Under the pieces are notes generated by a model. It searched no databases. It was given only the letters and a program-made list of their open reading frames with translations, and was not told the origin of the DNA. The translations under genes were made by a program, and so were the position numbers. A stretch of DNA of 64,000 bases from Carallia brachiata (lineage: Eukaryota; Streptophyta; Magnoliopsida; Malpighiales; Rhizophoraceae): NCBI GenBank assembly GCA_021464245.1, contig JADCRB010000025.1, positions 5,814,316-5,878,315 of the forward strand, read 5' to 3'. How positions within the stretch are numbered: position 1 is the first letter of the stretch; every line of letters starts with the position of its first letter. Below are positions 22,757 through 36,800 of this stretch, one piece after another.

Positions 22757-25426
22757 CTTCACAGTTTTGCATTCTCTCATCTTCCTTTTTTTATTTCTAT
22801 ATATTTTTTCATTAAATATATAATTTAATTAGTGATTTGACAGTTGAACTTGTAACTTAATTTATGACTGGTTGATGGTTACATGAGTTTTTACTTATAG
22901 TTTTGTTTGTAAAAAGAACATAACTTAAGAAAAGAATAATTTGATATTTTAGTGGTAAGTGTTAAGTAGGTTTTTTTTTTATATCACGGAATTGACTTAA
23001 GCTCCCTTCCTTATCAATTTTTGGACTATTCTTGGCCTATAACTTAAGATTTGGCATTCAAGATCACTACAATTATTCAACATGACAAACTCTACGGAAG
23101 TAAGGAAGGTTCCCTCAGTAAAATTTAAAGGGAAGTAGGTAAATAAGCACATAACATCAACAACAACAACAAGAAGTGGTATGGAAATACGAAAAAGGGA
23201 GGGGATAGTATGAATAGAATGGCAACCATGGAAGAGATGTAGCAATTAGGTGTACAAACAAAAGAGTGGCAAAGGCAATGATTCAAAATGGTGAGTTTAG
23301 AATCAAAATTTGCAGTTTTGAGAAGGGGGGGAGAGGGAATCATTTCAGAATGTATGCGCCATGAATAATCTTATGGGGTGTGGCTGGCAGCCCTCATTAC
23401 GACCACAATCCCACATCCTGTGCTGCACGCGCACCCACCAAAACTCAAACACTATTGCATACAGCCACGCAAACAAAATCTCAATTTATCGGTTTCGTAC
23501 GCACACCTTACACATTTTAGTGATTAAAAATTTAGATCTTTATTTTTAAGATTTTGAATTTTAATTTTGAAAAATAACATAACAGATTTATAAAAATAAA
23601 TAGGGGTATCGTTATTTTGTAACTCACAGACTAATAAATTAGATAAAAAAAAAACTGAATTGATCTCTCTCTTTGTTGCAAAATGGTCAACCACGCCCAA
23701 CTATAATAGTATAATACAACATGTTGAATCAAATCTAACTTAGAAAGTCTCAAACAAACTCTAGTCGTCCACAGAATCTTACCCTTTTACATGAAAAGAT
23801 GTAACCCAAATCTTCTTTCCGAGGATGAGCTTGGGTTTTTGAAAACCAGTCATCGGATGAAGTGGACAAGGAAAAGGGTTTTCCTTTGGGAACTAAACAC
23901 TAATCCGGAATTATGGACCCACCGGCCACCTTTCTAAGCCTAGCAGCCCTCAACCCAAATCATGCAGCCCTAACCCCATGATTGGTCCCACTTAAGTTCT
24001 TATGTGTCCCCCCCCCCCATAACCACCGTGGCAAGGGGCCCACAAAACTGACAAATCATCTATTTTGTGTCCCAACATCGTGGCATACAAAGTCCCCCCC
24101 TTGTTGATATAGTGCCGAATGCATTTTTGGGACATGGGAGTCCCCACGGGGTCCTAGTTTGGGGGGACAGCACAATTTGTTGGGCACGGAACAAGTAGGC
24201 TTTAGCCGCCATACATTGCCCTTTGCATGCGCACAGTTGCACACATGTGGCCATTTTTTCTACAGTTGCAAAGAAATAGGATGGAATTCCATTCTAATAT
24301 ATATATATATATATATATAATAAATTTTTTTGTTTCACCTTTCTGTGCACTCAAGAGAATTTTCTGAGTGCTACTGTATCATGCGCACGAGATTTCGATG
24401 AAATGAGAAAGGTGCACCCCCACTACTGTGCCACTACGTACTATTGCTGTAAGTTAGTGCTGAAAACAATTTTGGAAAAATATGGATAGCAACGTAATCA
24501 TGGATACATTATGAACATGTAGTGAATAGGATTGTGAAACTGTAAAATATATATTAAAATTTTAAAAAAATAATAAAATATTAAATATTATTAAATTAAC
24601 AACGTACTTTTTACGTGACTTGTTAAACATGTCTATATATTCTTATTCAAAGATTTTAGAGCTAGTTAGAATTCATATTTCATGAGATAGCAATTTCAAC
24701 GAATGTCACACTTAATCACGTCGAAAAAGCCATTTTGGGTCTACGAAAGTTGGAGGTCATGTCCAAGATTGAATGGTCTTTTTTGGTGCAAGATTGAATA
24801 GTTTTTTAGTGGTCTAGTTACTGCATGAAAACAAGGAAAATTATCAATCATGCCAAAAAAATTTGTCTAAGAAATTAATGCTCATTGTAAAATGAGATAA
24901 AGTCCTATACTCAAAAAAGAAAGACTACGGCGTCGATGGTAAGGAAGTTTGCCTGATATGCGATTGAAATGCTTTATTATTATTATGGGCTGATAAATAA
25001 TAGAGCACCAAGACCTAATAGCAACATGAGCATAATAAAATAATTTTATTGTTTCTAATTTTATTTATTTGTGAGATTAAATGAGATGTGATTGGTTCAT
25101 ATTTTTATTGTTATTATATTTTCCTAAATTTGTTATCTAATTTTTCTCTGCATAATAACTTGACAAAATAATATAAAAAAAGAAAATAAAGGACCTCTGC
25201 AACCTCTCATGATGTGAGAAATTTTCAGATTAATTTTCGTATTCATTATGAATAACCACAACATTTGGTGAAAATCTGTCGTGTTAATGTAAAGATGACA
25301 CCCTCCATCAGTTTTACCAAACACACTTGCAATTTGTGATTAAATTTATTGGTATCAAAGTGGTTTGCAAAATTAAAGATATCGAATTCAAGTTTCATCA
25401 AAATCAATTAATTCGAAAGAGAAAAA

Positions 25427-25484
25427 AACATGTGCTTGGATGGTTCCCACATGAAAACATGTACTTGGATGGTTCCCACATGAA
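25427..25484 (+). repeat. 29-bp tandem duplication
   Basis: A 29-bp unit beginning AACATGTGCTTGGATGG is followed directly by a second copy with one substitution (AACATGTACTTGGATGG). Intergenic; no coding frame. Confidence 0.9.
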
Positions 25485-26297
25485 TCATACCTCCTAGGAT
25501 AAAGATTATTGAAACAAAACAGACATGGTTATGGGAGATTTAACTTTTAAGTGGACATCATAAAATACAGCAATACATTACAGTCTTTTTGCCCCACAAA
25601 AACAGAACCCACAATATAGCATATGCATTATTATTACATAACTCCTCAAAAGTGATTAGATTATTGATAATAATATTGTACCTCTGATAATAATATTGTA
25701 CCTCGAGCCCAATTCTGGACAGACAGCAAAATCCATCTCGAGGCAATGGATATGCCCAACAAGCCACATCATTCCTCGTGCTTTATTTGAATGCAATGCA
25801 AGATAAAATTGTTTTGGAGAAATAATTCAAAAAAAGGGGAGTAATCCATTGCTCTATAAGCAAGCATGATTCTCCTGTGTGACTTGTGAAGACTTCCCTC
25901 TGACTCACAACTGTCTTATTCGCTACCTTTCCCTTACTGTTCAAGTCTGCCCTTAAAAGCACGCATACTCAATCATGTCCTATTCCAACTTCTTTAAAGT
26001 TATGTATATTCGCTCAGCGGTGAATTTTTTTTTATGGAAGAGGTTGAATGAGAACATTAATATAATTCTCAATCTCTATCTATAAATGCGATAATTAATA
26101 TATTTACGATATATATATATATATATATATAATATATTCATTGTGCATTTCACATATTTTAAATTTAAATTTATACATTGTATAATCATAATACTTAAAT
26201 ATTGTTAAATTTGACGCATTCTAGAGAGAGAGACCGTAATGTAAGAGAGTTTTAAACTTTCAAGAGATTTCATAAAATTGAGCGAAACAGCCTATAC

Positions 26298-26360
26298 AAT
26301 AGCACTCATTTTGAGTGTTCAAAAAAAAAAAAAAAAAAACAAAATAGCACTCATTTTGAG
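26298..26360 (+). mobile_element. Minimal poly(A) retroposition scar with 18-bp target duplication
   Basis: AATAGCACTCATTTTGAG occurs exactly at 26298-26315 and 26343-26360. The 27 bp between them is TGTTC followed by a nearly pure A run. This is what an extremely 5'-truncated LINE- or SINE-driven insertion looks like: target duplication plus tail and almost no body. Confidence 0.8.
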
Positions 26361-28226
26361 GGCATTGATAGTATAAGAGTGTTGGCATGGACATGCAAAC
26401 ATGGAGGCCATCATGTTCCCTCTCCTCCAAATTCCCTGTCATCTGCAAAATTTGCCATTAACTTACTAACCAACTTTTTTACATTACTGATTATGATCAC
26501 TGAAAGCATCCGTAGTTGCAACAAAACGTACGTATTGTCATTCAATCAATCTACCGAGCCAGTAACCTACATTTTTTAATAGACACATGAAAAAGTTCAC
26601 CAAAGAAAGAACCTTTCCTGGACTTGTCCTGATTCAAATTTATGTCGTTGTCTAAAAATTTTGCTAACTAATGTTAATTGGACGTGGTCAGAGAATTGAC
26701 TATTTGAGACAGACAAACCGATAAATCAACAGCAGTCACATATACATTAAAGTACGAAAGTATCAAATAAGTGAATTTTCTTAAAATATAGTGCAACCTA
26801 AGATGCTAAATGTGTACTACAAATGATTACCTGGCACTTTAATAGAACTTAATTACAGAGGATATTGGGTGAAGCAATATGCTAATCAATCAACCCTTTG
26901 TAAAAGTGATTCAATAGTGTTTTGCTCCCTTGTCTATCCATCTCTCCTCCTTTTCCCTCTTCTAATCCTATGTTTGGTTTTACAAAATTTAGGCTCCTTC
27001 ATTAGACTTGTGAATTCAAAAGCTCGTCAAAGTCAAGTGAAAAATAATGCCGAGATATTGGTCAAATGCGCAAAGTCTTGCTCTAGAAGAGATGATTTTG
27101 TCGCATGGTGATTTGATGGTGGGGTTTTCACTTTTCCGGGGTGTTCCAAACAGTCCCTTAAGAAACCCACTTGCTGGTTTCAGTAGGCATTTCTAGGGAG
27201 ACAAGAAATCCATTAGTCTAACCATTAGGGATAATGAATTCTCAAAAAATAAAAAATAAATAAAAGGGGGAAAACCATTAGGGATAATGAGATCAAGAAA
27301 AAGAGTGTATCCTACTGAAAATGTAACATCATCATTGCAATCTTGATATGTTATGAGTAGATTGCATGCTTAACGTGACATGAATAATACTTGGTTTGTA
27401 TTCTATATTGGCAAGCTATCACTTTAATTAGGATTGGATTAGCTTATTGATTTATCAATTAGCTTGCCTCAATGCAGAGAATTAGTTAATAATGATTTGT
27501 TTTCTTTATATTTTAAATGCCTCCCCTTAAAAAAATGAGAGTGAAATAACTGTTATACGGATGAGTTTATCTTCTATTTTTGTTCGATCGACATTTTAAA
27601 TTTGGAGCATATGCTTGTAAAATCTTATGCGTTGCATTTTAGAAAGAGAGAAATTGGAATGAAGTAGTTCCATATTCACATATCTGATTTATTTACCGTT
27701 TTAAGATCATTTGTCTTCATGTGTTCTGATTTTGTGCAACTTTTTGGTTGTTCCAAAAAGAAAAAAAAAGTCTTCAATAAAGAAAAAGAGTTTGTTAATA
27801 AAAAAACTTAAATGAGCAAATTGCAGTTGAGGTTTTTAAGTTATAGTTACAATTTTAATTTTTAAGTCCGATTTTTGGAGAAAAATTATAAAATTGGTTG
27901 TCATTCTAATTTTAGCTATTTGATTTAATTTGATTTGATTTTATTTTGGAAGAAAGTTAAACTCATATAAAGGAAAAGAGATTAAACTCATATAAATAGA
28001 GAGGGATGAGAGGACTCCTAATTATATTTTTTATTAACAAAATCAGTGACCACCGAAACTAATGCTCAAATTCAATTTTGACTATTTTCTTCTATTTTAT
28101 TTTATTTTATTTTATTTTATTTTGGACATTTTTGGCTATTTTATACTGCTTCGGATCTTCGAATTGAAACCGTGCTCGTTGAGGTAAGTACGCTTTGTAG
28201 GCCCTATAACGTGTTGAGCTTTTTAA

Positions 28227-28603
28227 GGTTGTGTTTGTTGTGTGATGGAAAGAAGAGGGGGGAAAGAAAAGTATAATTATTACTATGTATTTTTTTTTAT
28301 ATTTCTTTCTTCTCATATTCTACACAATTCCAAACAATTTTATTTTCTCTTCCATTTTTCTCTCACAAATTACTATTTATTTTTTTTCTTTCATTATACT
28401 TTCTTTCTCTTCATTTTTTTTATCACTCTAAATAATTTTATTTTTTTTTTCACTTTTTCTCTCATAAATTACTATTTATTTTTTCTTTCATCATATTTTT
28501 GTTTTTTTTACTTTCTCCACCACTCAAAACAACTTTATTTTCTCTTTATTTTCTTTTCTTTTCTCTTCCTTTCTCCACCTTTCCACTCACTCCAAACACA
28601 CCG
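28227..28603. mobile_element. Tourist-like MITE, 377 bp, TAA target duplication
   Basis: TAA at 28224-28226 and 28604-28606 flank the element. The left end GGTTGTGTTTGTTGTG and the reverse complement of the right end CGGTGTGTTTGGAGTG form an imperfect inverted repeat that extends through GGAAAG...AGAAAAG for about 45 bp. The interior carries repeated TTTTATTTTCTCTTCC...ACAAATTACTATT blocks shared with the 376-bp element at 11238. The T-rich ORF at 28242-28694 is an artefact of these blocks. Confidence 0.8.
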
Positions 28604-28639
28604 TAAATATATTGGTGAAAACAATGGCCCACTTATTAC

Positions 28640-28890
28640 AGGATTAATGCTTTATTTGGGTTGTAAGAAAGAAAATAATAAAGAAAAAGAATAAAAAATA
28701 ATATAATAATAATAATATTATAATTAATAAAAAGTAATAATTAAAAAATTATGAGAAAGAAAAATAAATAATAATTTATGAGAGGAAAAGTAAAAATTTA
28801 TTATTTAAATTAATAAAAAATAAATAAAAAAAATTATGAATAAAAAATAATTTCTTATCATTTTCTTTTCTTACCCTTTTGTATGCTTTG
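28640..28890. mobile_element. Diverged relative of the Tourist-like MITE (fragment)
   Basis: The stretch contains AATTATGAGAGGAAAAGT-like blocks, the reverse complement of the interior of the neighbouring 377-bp MITE. Weak inverted ends (GGGTTGTAAGAAAGAAAAT; reverse complement GGGTAAGAAAAGAAAATG) lie near 28657 and 28880. No exact target duplication was found. Confidence 0.4.
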
Positions 28891-30812
28891 CCAATCGCAT
28901 AAAAGAACGGCAATCGCCCATGTTTGACTCAACTTAACCCAATACGAAGACATTCTTGCCTATTTTTTGTAATTTTCACAAATAACGCTCAAGCAAAAAC
29001 TAGTATACCATACAAAGTAATGAAATAAGAAAAAAAACCAAACAAAACAAAAGATGCCTCTACTGCTAATTTTCCCCCCACCATATCAAGATTAGAATGT
29101 CTCCGAGTGTAATAATTAAAAGATATATTTTTTTATTTTCTCAATAAAAATAAGGAGAAGATAAAGTATCTGACAAAAAATATTGTACTTATCTTTATTT
29201 CATCTATTTGAAAAAAGTTTGACATATTTATGATAAGATCATAATGTAGAGTACAAACACAAATTGGGCCACAAAACTCACAAGACGTAAATATGTCACT
29301 AGACCCAGGTTAATTTTTTTGTGCATATATTTTTGTTGGACGGTTTATATTCAACCGAAAATAAGGGAATAAACCAGGTACAATACATTTTTTTCAAGTA
29401 CAAAAGAAGCCGAAAGGTTATGAAAGCAGAATAGGATTTGTAGGACTTGAATACGATTTTAATATGTATTAATAGAATATCTTAACCAATAATGCTACAA
29501 CAAAATAGGATACATTTGCCCGTCATATTGAGAGCAAAATTAACACCTCTGTATTTATATTTTTTTCTACATATGTGGAAAAATACTAAAGTTACTAGAG
29601 CAACTTGGGGCAAATTCACCAACAGAAATTAGAAGGGGAATTCACCAAGAGAAGTTACTACAGTTACTAAGCTCCCGAATCAGATTAGATTTGAAGGGAA
29701 ATTCACCAAGAGAAATATCTAAATCTAATTCCGAAAATTTTCTGTTTTAGAGGATTCATGACCATCTGAAAATTTTTTATTTTTCAATTATTCACCATCT
29801 ATATTATATGGTCCTTTTTTATTCCTGTTTTTCAAACCTACGACCCCTCTTCATGGCAGGATTCTGTGAGACTGTGACCTTAAAAAAATTCCGAAATGTC
29901 TAGCAAGGCAGGATGGCCTTCATGGAGCTCTCCTTCATCTCTCTCCTCTCTTCGGCTCCACCTTCTCCTTCTCTCCTTCCCTTGCCCCACTTTCTGCTGC
30001 ATTTGCGTTGGCACCATTAATATCCCCAAACCCTCCCTAGAACTTCCCATTTTCAGGGAATCTCTCTCGTTTTGTAATGACGATGTCTCGTAATGGTGAC
30101 ATGATCCATATTGCAATGACCCCAGATGTATACTAATAAGCTATAATTCAATTTACCTGGTTATTTTCAAAATTGAAGGTCTTAAATTCGAGTTCCGATC
30201 AATTAAAAAAAAAAAAAAAAAACAGACCCCTGACGTTAACTACATCCTTGGAACAATGGCAGCCATATTATCCATGCTACAACACCCCATATGCCCCTCA
30301 CAACCTTTCGTTTAATTTTCTTTCTGCTGGTTTCGAGCCCGAGCTACCTTCAAGAATCAAAATCAACCTTCCCTTGCTTCAAAGTTCAAGATTTATCGCT
30401 TTGACTCTAACAGGGTTCATGGAAAGATTTCAGTTCGAAAAGTCTTGGATCGGCCTTTGAATGTTTGTTTTGTGAATAGAAAGAAAAAAGACTCGTAAGC
30501 TTATCAAAAGAAATTGCCTTTGATCTTAATTTAATTTACTTGGAATCAGATCCGTTTTCCGTTCAGCTTTATTACAACACAGAACATTGCAAAAAGTGGA
30601 AGAAAAGAACAAATATATATATGTATAAATATGACGCAAACTAGACAAAGAGCCAAAAAGCCAAAAGGTTTATGCACAAGCGCTTCCTTCTAAGAGGCAA
30701 GATTTCATTCCAAAGTTGTCAGCTTTGAAGTTGCAGTTTGTTGATTGAGCTGCAATGTGAATTCAAGCTATGCAATTTTCTTTTTAAGACGTTGATAATG
30801 CTGTGGGATGAT
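28891..30812. other. Intergenic region and 3' flank of the FBL4-type gene
   Basis: AT-rich with no convincing gene. ORFs at 29880-30116 and 29896-30093 overlap in a CT-rich patch and show no motif. The right part is the likely 3' UTR of the minus-strand F-box gene. Confidence 0.45.
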
Positions 30813-33800
30813 CTATAGGTCCACGCATAGGTAGGAAATGACAGAGCCAGCTCTTCGTTTGGTCCTCTCACTGACCTTCCACCTCTCCACCAGGACCTTC
30901 TTGATGTTTGGACAAGCTGAGACCACGGTGGCAACTCCCGCCGCAGTTATGCCTGGACAGTATACCATGTGGCAGGACTCCAACATGGTGCAATTTTTTA
31001 CAAGATGACTTAGACCAACATCTGTTATTTGACGGCAATGCGACAGCACAATCTCCTTCAGTAGTGGACACCCTTCCCCTATCTCCACCATTGACATATC
31101 CCCTAGATTCTGTACAAGAGGAAGTGTTAATGACCACATGCAAGTTTCAATTTACAAGATAAAAACAGTCACTATTGAGCAGCGGAAAAGGGAATAAAGT
31201 CGCTAACAGAATGTGCACAACGAGATGCTTGTAAGTCTGCGAACACTCAAAAGTTGCAAGCGTGCACATAGACAGTACAATGTACAGGGAGGGAGCGAGA
31301 GAGAGAGAGAGAGAGAGAGAGGTGATACCTGAAGCACACTAACATCTAGATTGCAGAGCTCAGGGCAACCTCTTGCAATAGCTACTATTCCAGCATCCCC
31401 AATGTGGTGGCAGCCACTAACATTCAGATTTTGCAAAGAGCAACCTTGACCGATGGCAATAAGGGCTTCATCCCCCACCCTAGGAAAATTAAATAAGATC
31501 AGACTAAGAACCAATAGCACATGAAAAGTCGGTGACAACACAAAACACTTATTTGCTTCCAGTACTTCCAAAAAAAGGTGAACAAAAAAAGAATGGTAGG
31601 TAAGAACAACCTAATGAGCATTTCTAGCTTCAAATAACTTTGCAGCATAAAAGAGCAGTTCAAAATATTTTACCTATCACAAAATCGCAGGCTAAGATCT
31701 GTGAGAGACTTACAGTACTCGCCAACGGCTATGATTCCTCTGTTTCCAATCTATAAATGGAAAAAAGAAATATACCCAAATAAATTTCCAATTCATTCTG
31801 ACCTAAAGTCCAATCAATTTAAGCAGATAACTTTGTATATTAATACATAAAACCTCAAAAAGCATCAATAATCTCACTATAAAGGAAAAAGTTACAATGA
31901 GGCAAGGATAATGGAAGCATTAGAAAATCTCTTCCCCAAAAAGGGTTGCTTATTCGCCAATAACTTAATACAAACTTGACAACATAGCTTGATTAGTGAA
32001 AACCCATCCAACAAGAGTGATTTCAACTTATACCTGCCTATAGGTGAAGTAATAAAAATTACCCACTAACTAGAGATTAATGAGGACACGTGGTATCCAC
32101 TTTAAGGTATAAATGTCAGGAGAATGAATGTGCTTATCCTAAACCAAAGCATCTAAGGGCAAGTGACCATCCACTACTACAAATTTAATGAGAACTAACT
32201 GTTTTGCTACCTCACCGAACATCAGAAGCAGAACAAACCACAACCATCTAAGTAAAAGCACTACGGTAGTTCATAAAGGAGGTAAAGGACCTTTTGTGTG
32301 AGCATGAATACGCTTATGCATAATAGGAAGAGAGAGAACCTTCCATGCTTGTGAATACATTTATGGAAAAAAGAGGAAAACAGAGGACCTCATAACAACG
32401 ACGAATGTGAAGTTTCTTCAAATTCCTGCAGCCTTTAGCTATACTGCAAATTGCATCATCTCCAATACTAGAGCAATCTACCAAGTGAAGAGCCTGCAAG
32501 TACTTACAGGCCTTTCCAACTTCAACAAGAGCGTGATTTCCAACTCTTTGGCAATATAAAAGAGCTAGGTCAGTCAGTTGCCTGTGGAGAGTCAAAACTC
32601 CAGTTTTTAGCACAAAAGGTATTATTATACACAAAATATTTGCCTAGCTGCAAGACCAGAAAGAAGAAAAATAGTAGTTCTCCAGTATTAGCCAAGACCA
32701 AATTAAAAGGCCATAAAGAAAATAAATAAACAATCATACATACAGACAAGATCTTCCAATGGCCTCAAGTCCCAGAGTTCCAATGTTGTGGCAGCCATTA
32801 ACTTCAAGATGCGTGAGTTCTTTACAACCACCAGCAACTGCTTCCAAACCTTTGTCACTCAGGAAGTAGCAGTCGCTTAGGGTAAGATTTTTCAACTTTC
32901 TACATCCATCCCCAATGGCACGTAACCCCCTGAAAAGTAAATTAGACTGTCAAACATTGTCAATCTCCCCAGCTATTTAACAAAATGGTATGAACTAAAT
33001 TTGCAAGTGAAAACTCCAAAACAAAAAGGGCCACAGAAGGGCCCTTAAAGGGGCACCTCAAGCCCCGTAAACGTTTTTTTTCCCTTGCCTGGAACCTCTC
33101 CTAGAAAGAATCACTTATAGGAAAATGAGCATAAAAATGCCTAGAAAAACTCGGAGAATAACAGAAAAGAACAGGCAGATTAGATGAAAAATGTAAATAG
33201 AGTAAGATGAAGAGTAACTGACTTGTCAGTAAATCGCTGGAAACTGTATAAAGCCAGCACCTCCAATGACAAACAATGGTTTCCCACAGATATCAAAGCC
33301 TCATCTGTAACATTAATACATTGCAGCTTTAAGACTTTCAAACGAGGGCAACCTTGGGCCACTGAAAGGACACCATCATTGTGGATAAATTCAGAATCCA
33401 ATGATAAGGTTTGAAGAACTTTGCAGTGAGAACCAACTGCTTCCAATGCTATGTCAGTTATTCTTGCACACGCTGCAACACCAAGTGATTTTAATGTTTT
33501 CCCCCGATCTTGAGCTAATTCAACCAATCCCCTGTCAGTCAAACCTTCACAGAACCTTAAGTTTAAATCCTCAAGTTGGTTACAACACTTTCCAACAGAT
33601 TCCAGACCTTCATTTCCAACATAGCAACCCTGTGGAGCAACCAAAAAAAAATTGGAAAAGAAAGTGAACAACTAAAGTTTAATTGATGACAGTAGCATCA
33701 GCAAGTAAAAATTGCCGGAAACACGAAAGCATAATATATCTTGAACATCAACATGAAAAAGAGACAATAATGTGGAAAGCATTTTCCAAGACGTGGCCAC

Positions 33801-35172
33801 GTTCACAGTAAAGCCGAAATGACCAACTACTTGACATTAACCTTGAGAGGTACAGACATCTGCACAGACTTTAATGTCGAAGACTGGTGCAAATTTGGAT
33901 TTTTCCTTAAGGGCATTCTATTTGAGGAAACTATCCACCCAGATATATATATATTGGCTGGTATATAAAGTTAAAGTAAAATCAGCAGACAAAAGGCCTA
34001 CTACAGAATCACTGCATAATACTAGAAATGAATTAATTGAAAAAACACAAGTGCTCAAATATATACGAATCAAGCACAAAAGCTAAAATAAGTATGGATC
34101 AGGGAACTAATTTTAACAATACCCACAATAAAAGATATCCTAGGCAGGACAATGCACTTGAACAGTCACTAAATCGTTAGCAATGATGCACCTGCAAATC
34201 CAGAGATTTCAAGAATCTGCACTTATGGGCAAGGAATGTTAAGCCTGTGCTTGAAACATTGGAGCACCAAATCAAGCTTAACTTTTCAAGCTTTGGAAAG
34301 CTATAGCCAAGAAGGTCTAACCCACTATCAGATAAACAGAGTGATTCGAATTGGCCATCGTCAGGCACACTTTTCTCAGTTGTAGAAAATAGCTTAAGGG
34401 ATGACAGTGTAGCCATATCACTTTCCCTTCTTCTTCCCTGCAAAACAAAACCCATGATTTCTTATTCCACGACATAGGATTCTTCAACAACCCTTCACCT
34501 AAAAAACAAAGTGAAATCCTGGAATAGCAATAAACCAACTGAAAACTAATGCCTGCATTTTGTACTAAAAAAAAAAGGGCAAAATCACCACCTTTGCTTG
34601 CTTCAATTCACAAGAGGAGAAAATTCAACTCTCACAGTAAACACATATATTATACAAGATGCCGCCTTGGCATACAATGGATAAGAAAAGTCAAAAATAA
34701 AAAATAAAAATCAATAAGCTAATCTTACATACATTAATCCCATATAATCCACAACAAATCTCAATTATGCTTGCTTAATCCACCAGTGTTAAACCCCACA
34801 AAAAGCAGGCAATCAAATTTAATACACACTAATTAAATCCAAAAAGAAGAAAAAAAACCCATCAAAATATTTTAGTTAAAGGGGGGATGGGCGTACGAGG
34901 TGGAGGGGGAGGGAAACGGAGAGCCGCTCGTCAACGTGGATGGCTTTGACATTGGGGAAGCGGCGGGAGAGGAAGTTGATGAAGAGGTCGGGGTTGCCGG
35001 AGGCGCCGATACGGAGGGTAGTGCGGCTGAGGCGCTCGAGGGAGAGCCAGCGTTTGCAGACGAGGGAACAGGCGTCGCGGGTGGCCTTGGAGTCCAGGTG
35101 CCGGAAGATCTCGAGGATCAGCTCGTCCGGCAGCCTTCCGTTTATCCAATCATGCCCTCTCATAATCGGCAA
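30813..35172 (-). CDS. FBL4: F-box/LRR-repeat protein, FBL4 type
   Basis: Substrate-recognition subunit of an SCF ubiquitin ligase. Eight coding exons on the minus strand: 34897-35172, 34192-34437, 33223-33629, 32744-32929, 32389-32581, 31674-31750, 31329-31479, 30813-31109. All junctions are GT-AG and keep frame, giving 610 residues, the size I recall for Arabidopsis FBL4 (At4g15475). The F-box lies at residues about 10-55 (INGRLPDELILEIFRHL, CSLVCKRWLSLE). The rest is a run of cysteine-containing LRRs of the AMN1/FBL type, with units such as LEDLNLRFCEGLTDRGL, LKNLTLSDCYFLSDKGL, LQNLNVSGCHHIGDAG and LKEIVLSHCRQITDVGL, ending YCPGITAAGVATVV...GSVISYLCVDL. It starts at MPIMRGHD; the second Met (35163) matches the usual start and could be used. 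Fully intact. Divergent to MO25 with about 1.6 kb between start codons. Confidence 0.93.
31297..31321 (+). repeat. (GA)n microsatellite at the exon 7 donor of the FBL4 gene
   Basis: Lies just inside the intron after the donor CAG|GTATCACC (31329/31328), so the intron begins with a pyrimidine-rich CT run on the transcribed sense. Confidence 0.9.
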
Positions 35173-36800
35173 TCTGATTCAGAGAGAAAGAGAGCGAGAG
35201 GAAATTCTTACGAAAATGGGAATTGAAATTTGGTATTGAATGCAATTAACAGAGAAAGATAGGGGCAATCGGTGGAGTCGGCTGATCAGTTTGCATCCAT
35301 GGAATTGGAAGATTTTGGATGCTTTGTTTGTTTTTGCTCCCGGGAATACCCCTTGCCTTTGAGCATAATAACTACCAAAACAATATTGTTTATCCGTATG
35401 CCGTTCGTTTCTTGGCGTATTAACGAGTTTGAAACTTAATATTACACTCATACATATATTTTTTTTTCATTTAATAGGAGAATGTCTATATAAAATTTAA
35501 ATTTAGATTAATATTAAAATAACAAAAAATATGTTCTTATTTCCTACACCTTTTAAATTTCTCTGTTGTGTCCGAAGGAAAAAAATTTGGTTATTTTGTC
35601 ACAGTAGCTATAGAAAAGCTACAAAAAGAGCTACAAAAGTGGGGAGATTTCAAAACTTCCCCATTAATGGACTAATTAAATTCAATAAATGAATGAGTTT
35701 GACAACTTTTTTTGAGAACACCGTTTTTTTTATGCTGAATTAAATTTTTTATAACCATAATGTGACTGCACGCTCTTGCTCGCACCTTCGAATACATTAT
35801 TATACAGTTAAATTCCTTTTTTTTTTTTAAACATGAACTTAAATAAATCCCGTGTCTCTTTCACGTTTCAACAATTGAACACAATTGTATTCAACCTTGA
35901 TCATAAATGTTTTTTTAATATAAACAAGGGGTTGATACTTGATATAATACAGGGTTGGATTTTTTTTTTTTATTTTAAGAAAAGGGTTTGAATATAAACT
36001 GAGCATATAATTGCATGTAGACTTATCATTAAGCTCTTCCGTCAATTTCCCCCCCCCCCCCCCCTTTTTTAGCTCCAAACTGCATAATAATATCAATACC
36101 GTAACCCAGAAAAAAAGGGAAACGAAAATGGTATTTTGTATCAGATTTTGTTTTCCCAGTAATACATTCATAGAAGAATAACAGGATTTGGTTAGGTAAT
36201 GCACACTTCCCAGAATTCCGGTAAATAGCTTTTTGTTTAACTAGATGATTAAGGATATTAATAAAGAAAAAATTACTAAAATATATAATAATAAGTATAA
36301 AATTAATATATGATGATTTAAAATGTTAAATTATAAAAAATACATTAAATTATAAAATAATAAATTATTAAATTAATTGTATATCTTATATGTGTTTTTA
36401 TGATAGTGTTTAATTAATAATTAGAAGCTCGGTTAAAAAAAAAATAAAAATGCTTGATAATGGTGCTGTGGAGGATAAGTATAATACTAAAAATCCAAAA
36501 AATTGTCTTTTACTCCGAAAAAATCCTTTTTATGTTTTTGGGGTTGAAAAAAGTGGTCATCGAGTTGCTTGCATTTAACACTAGCATTAGTTGCATTGTG
36601 TCAGGCGATCGATCAACTCCTCATCTATAACAACGACACCAACACGATTTTACCCAAACGCCGCCAATAGGAACAACAACAGCACCCACTTTGGCCTGTC
36701 TGCAGGTTCTGTGCAAAAACAGCGACGAAAATTCGCCCAAAAGCAACAGTGAAACGCTCATCCGTACTAAATCGTGGGAATTTGATTTTGAGCGATCGCG
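35173..36800. other. Divergent promoter region between FBL4 and MO25
   Basis: Holds both leaders. The middle is AT-rich with a 16-base C run at 36049-36064 next to poly(T). The ORF at 35839-36204 spans these homopolymers and has no motif. The MO25 side (36590-36800) is richer in GC and probably contains its transcription start. Confidence 0.5.

Larger units (their letters stand above)
21054..28226. other. Gene-poor intergenic region of about 7 kb
   Basis: Contains SSRs (CT/TA near 22703-22756, AT near 24297-24320, AT near 26109-26131), a C run near 24009-24018, the small tandem duplication at 25427 and the poly(A) insertion at 26316 listed separately. No ORF above about 80 codons has a recognisable motif and no splice-joined gene is apparent. 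Confidence 0.5.

Noticed and set aside
28242..28694. 150-codon plus-strand ORF
   Set aside because: Phe/Leu/Ser-rich translation of the T-rich interior of a MITE, crossing the element's right end and target duplication.
35839..36204. 121-codon minus-strand ORF in the FBL4/MO25 spacer
   Set aside because: Spans poly(C) and poly(T) runs, no motif, lies in a promoter region.
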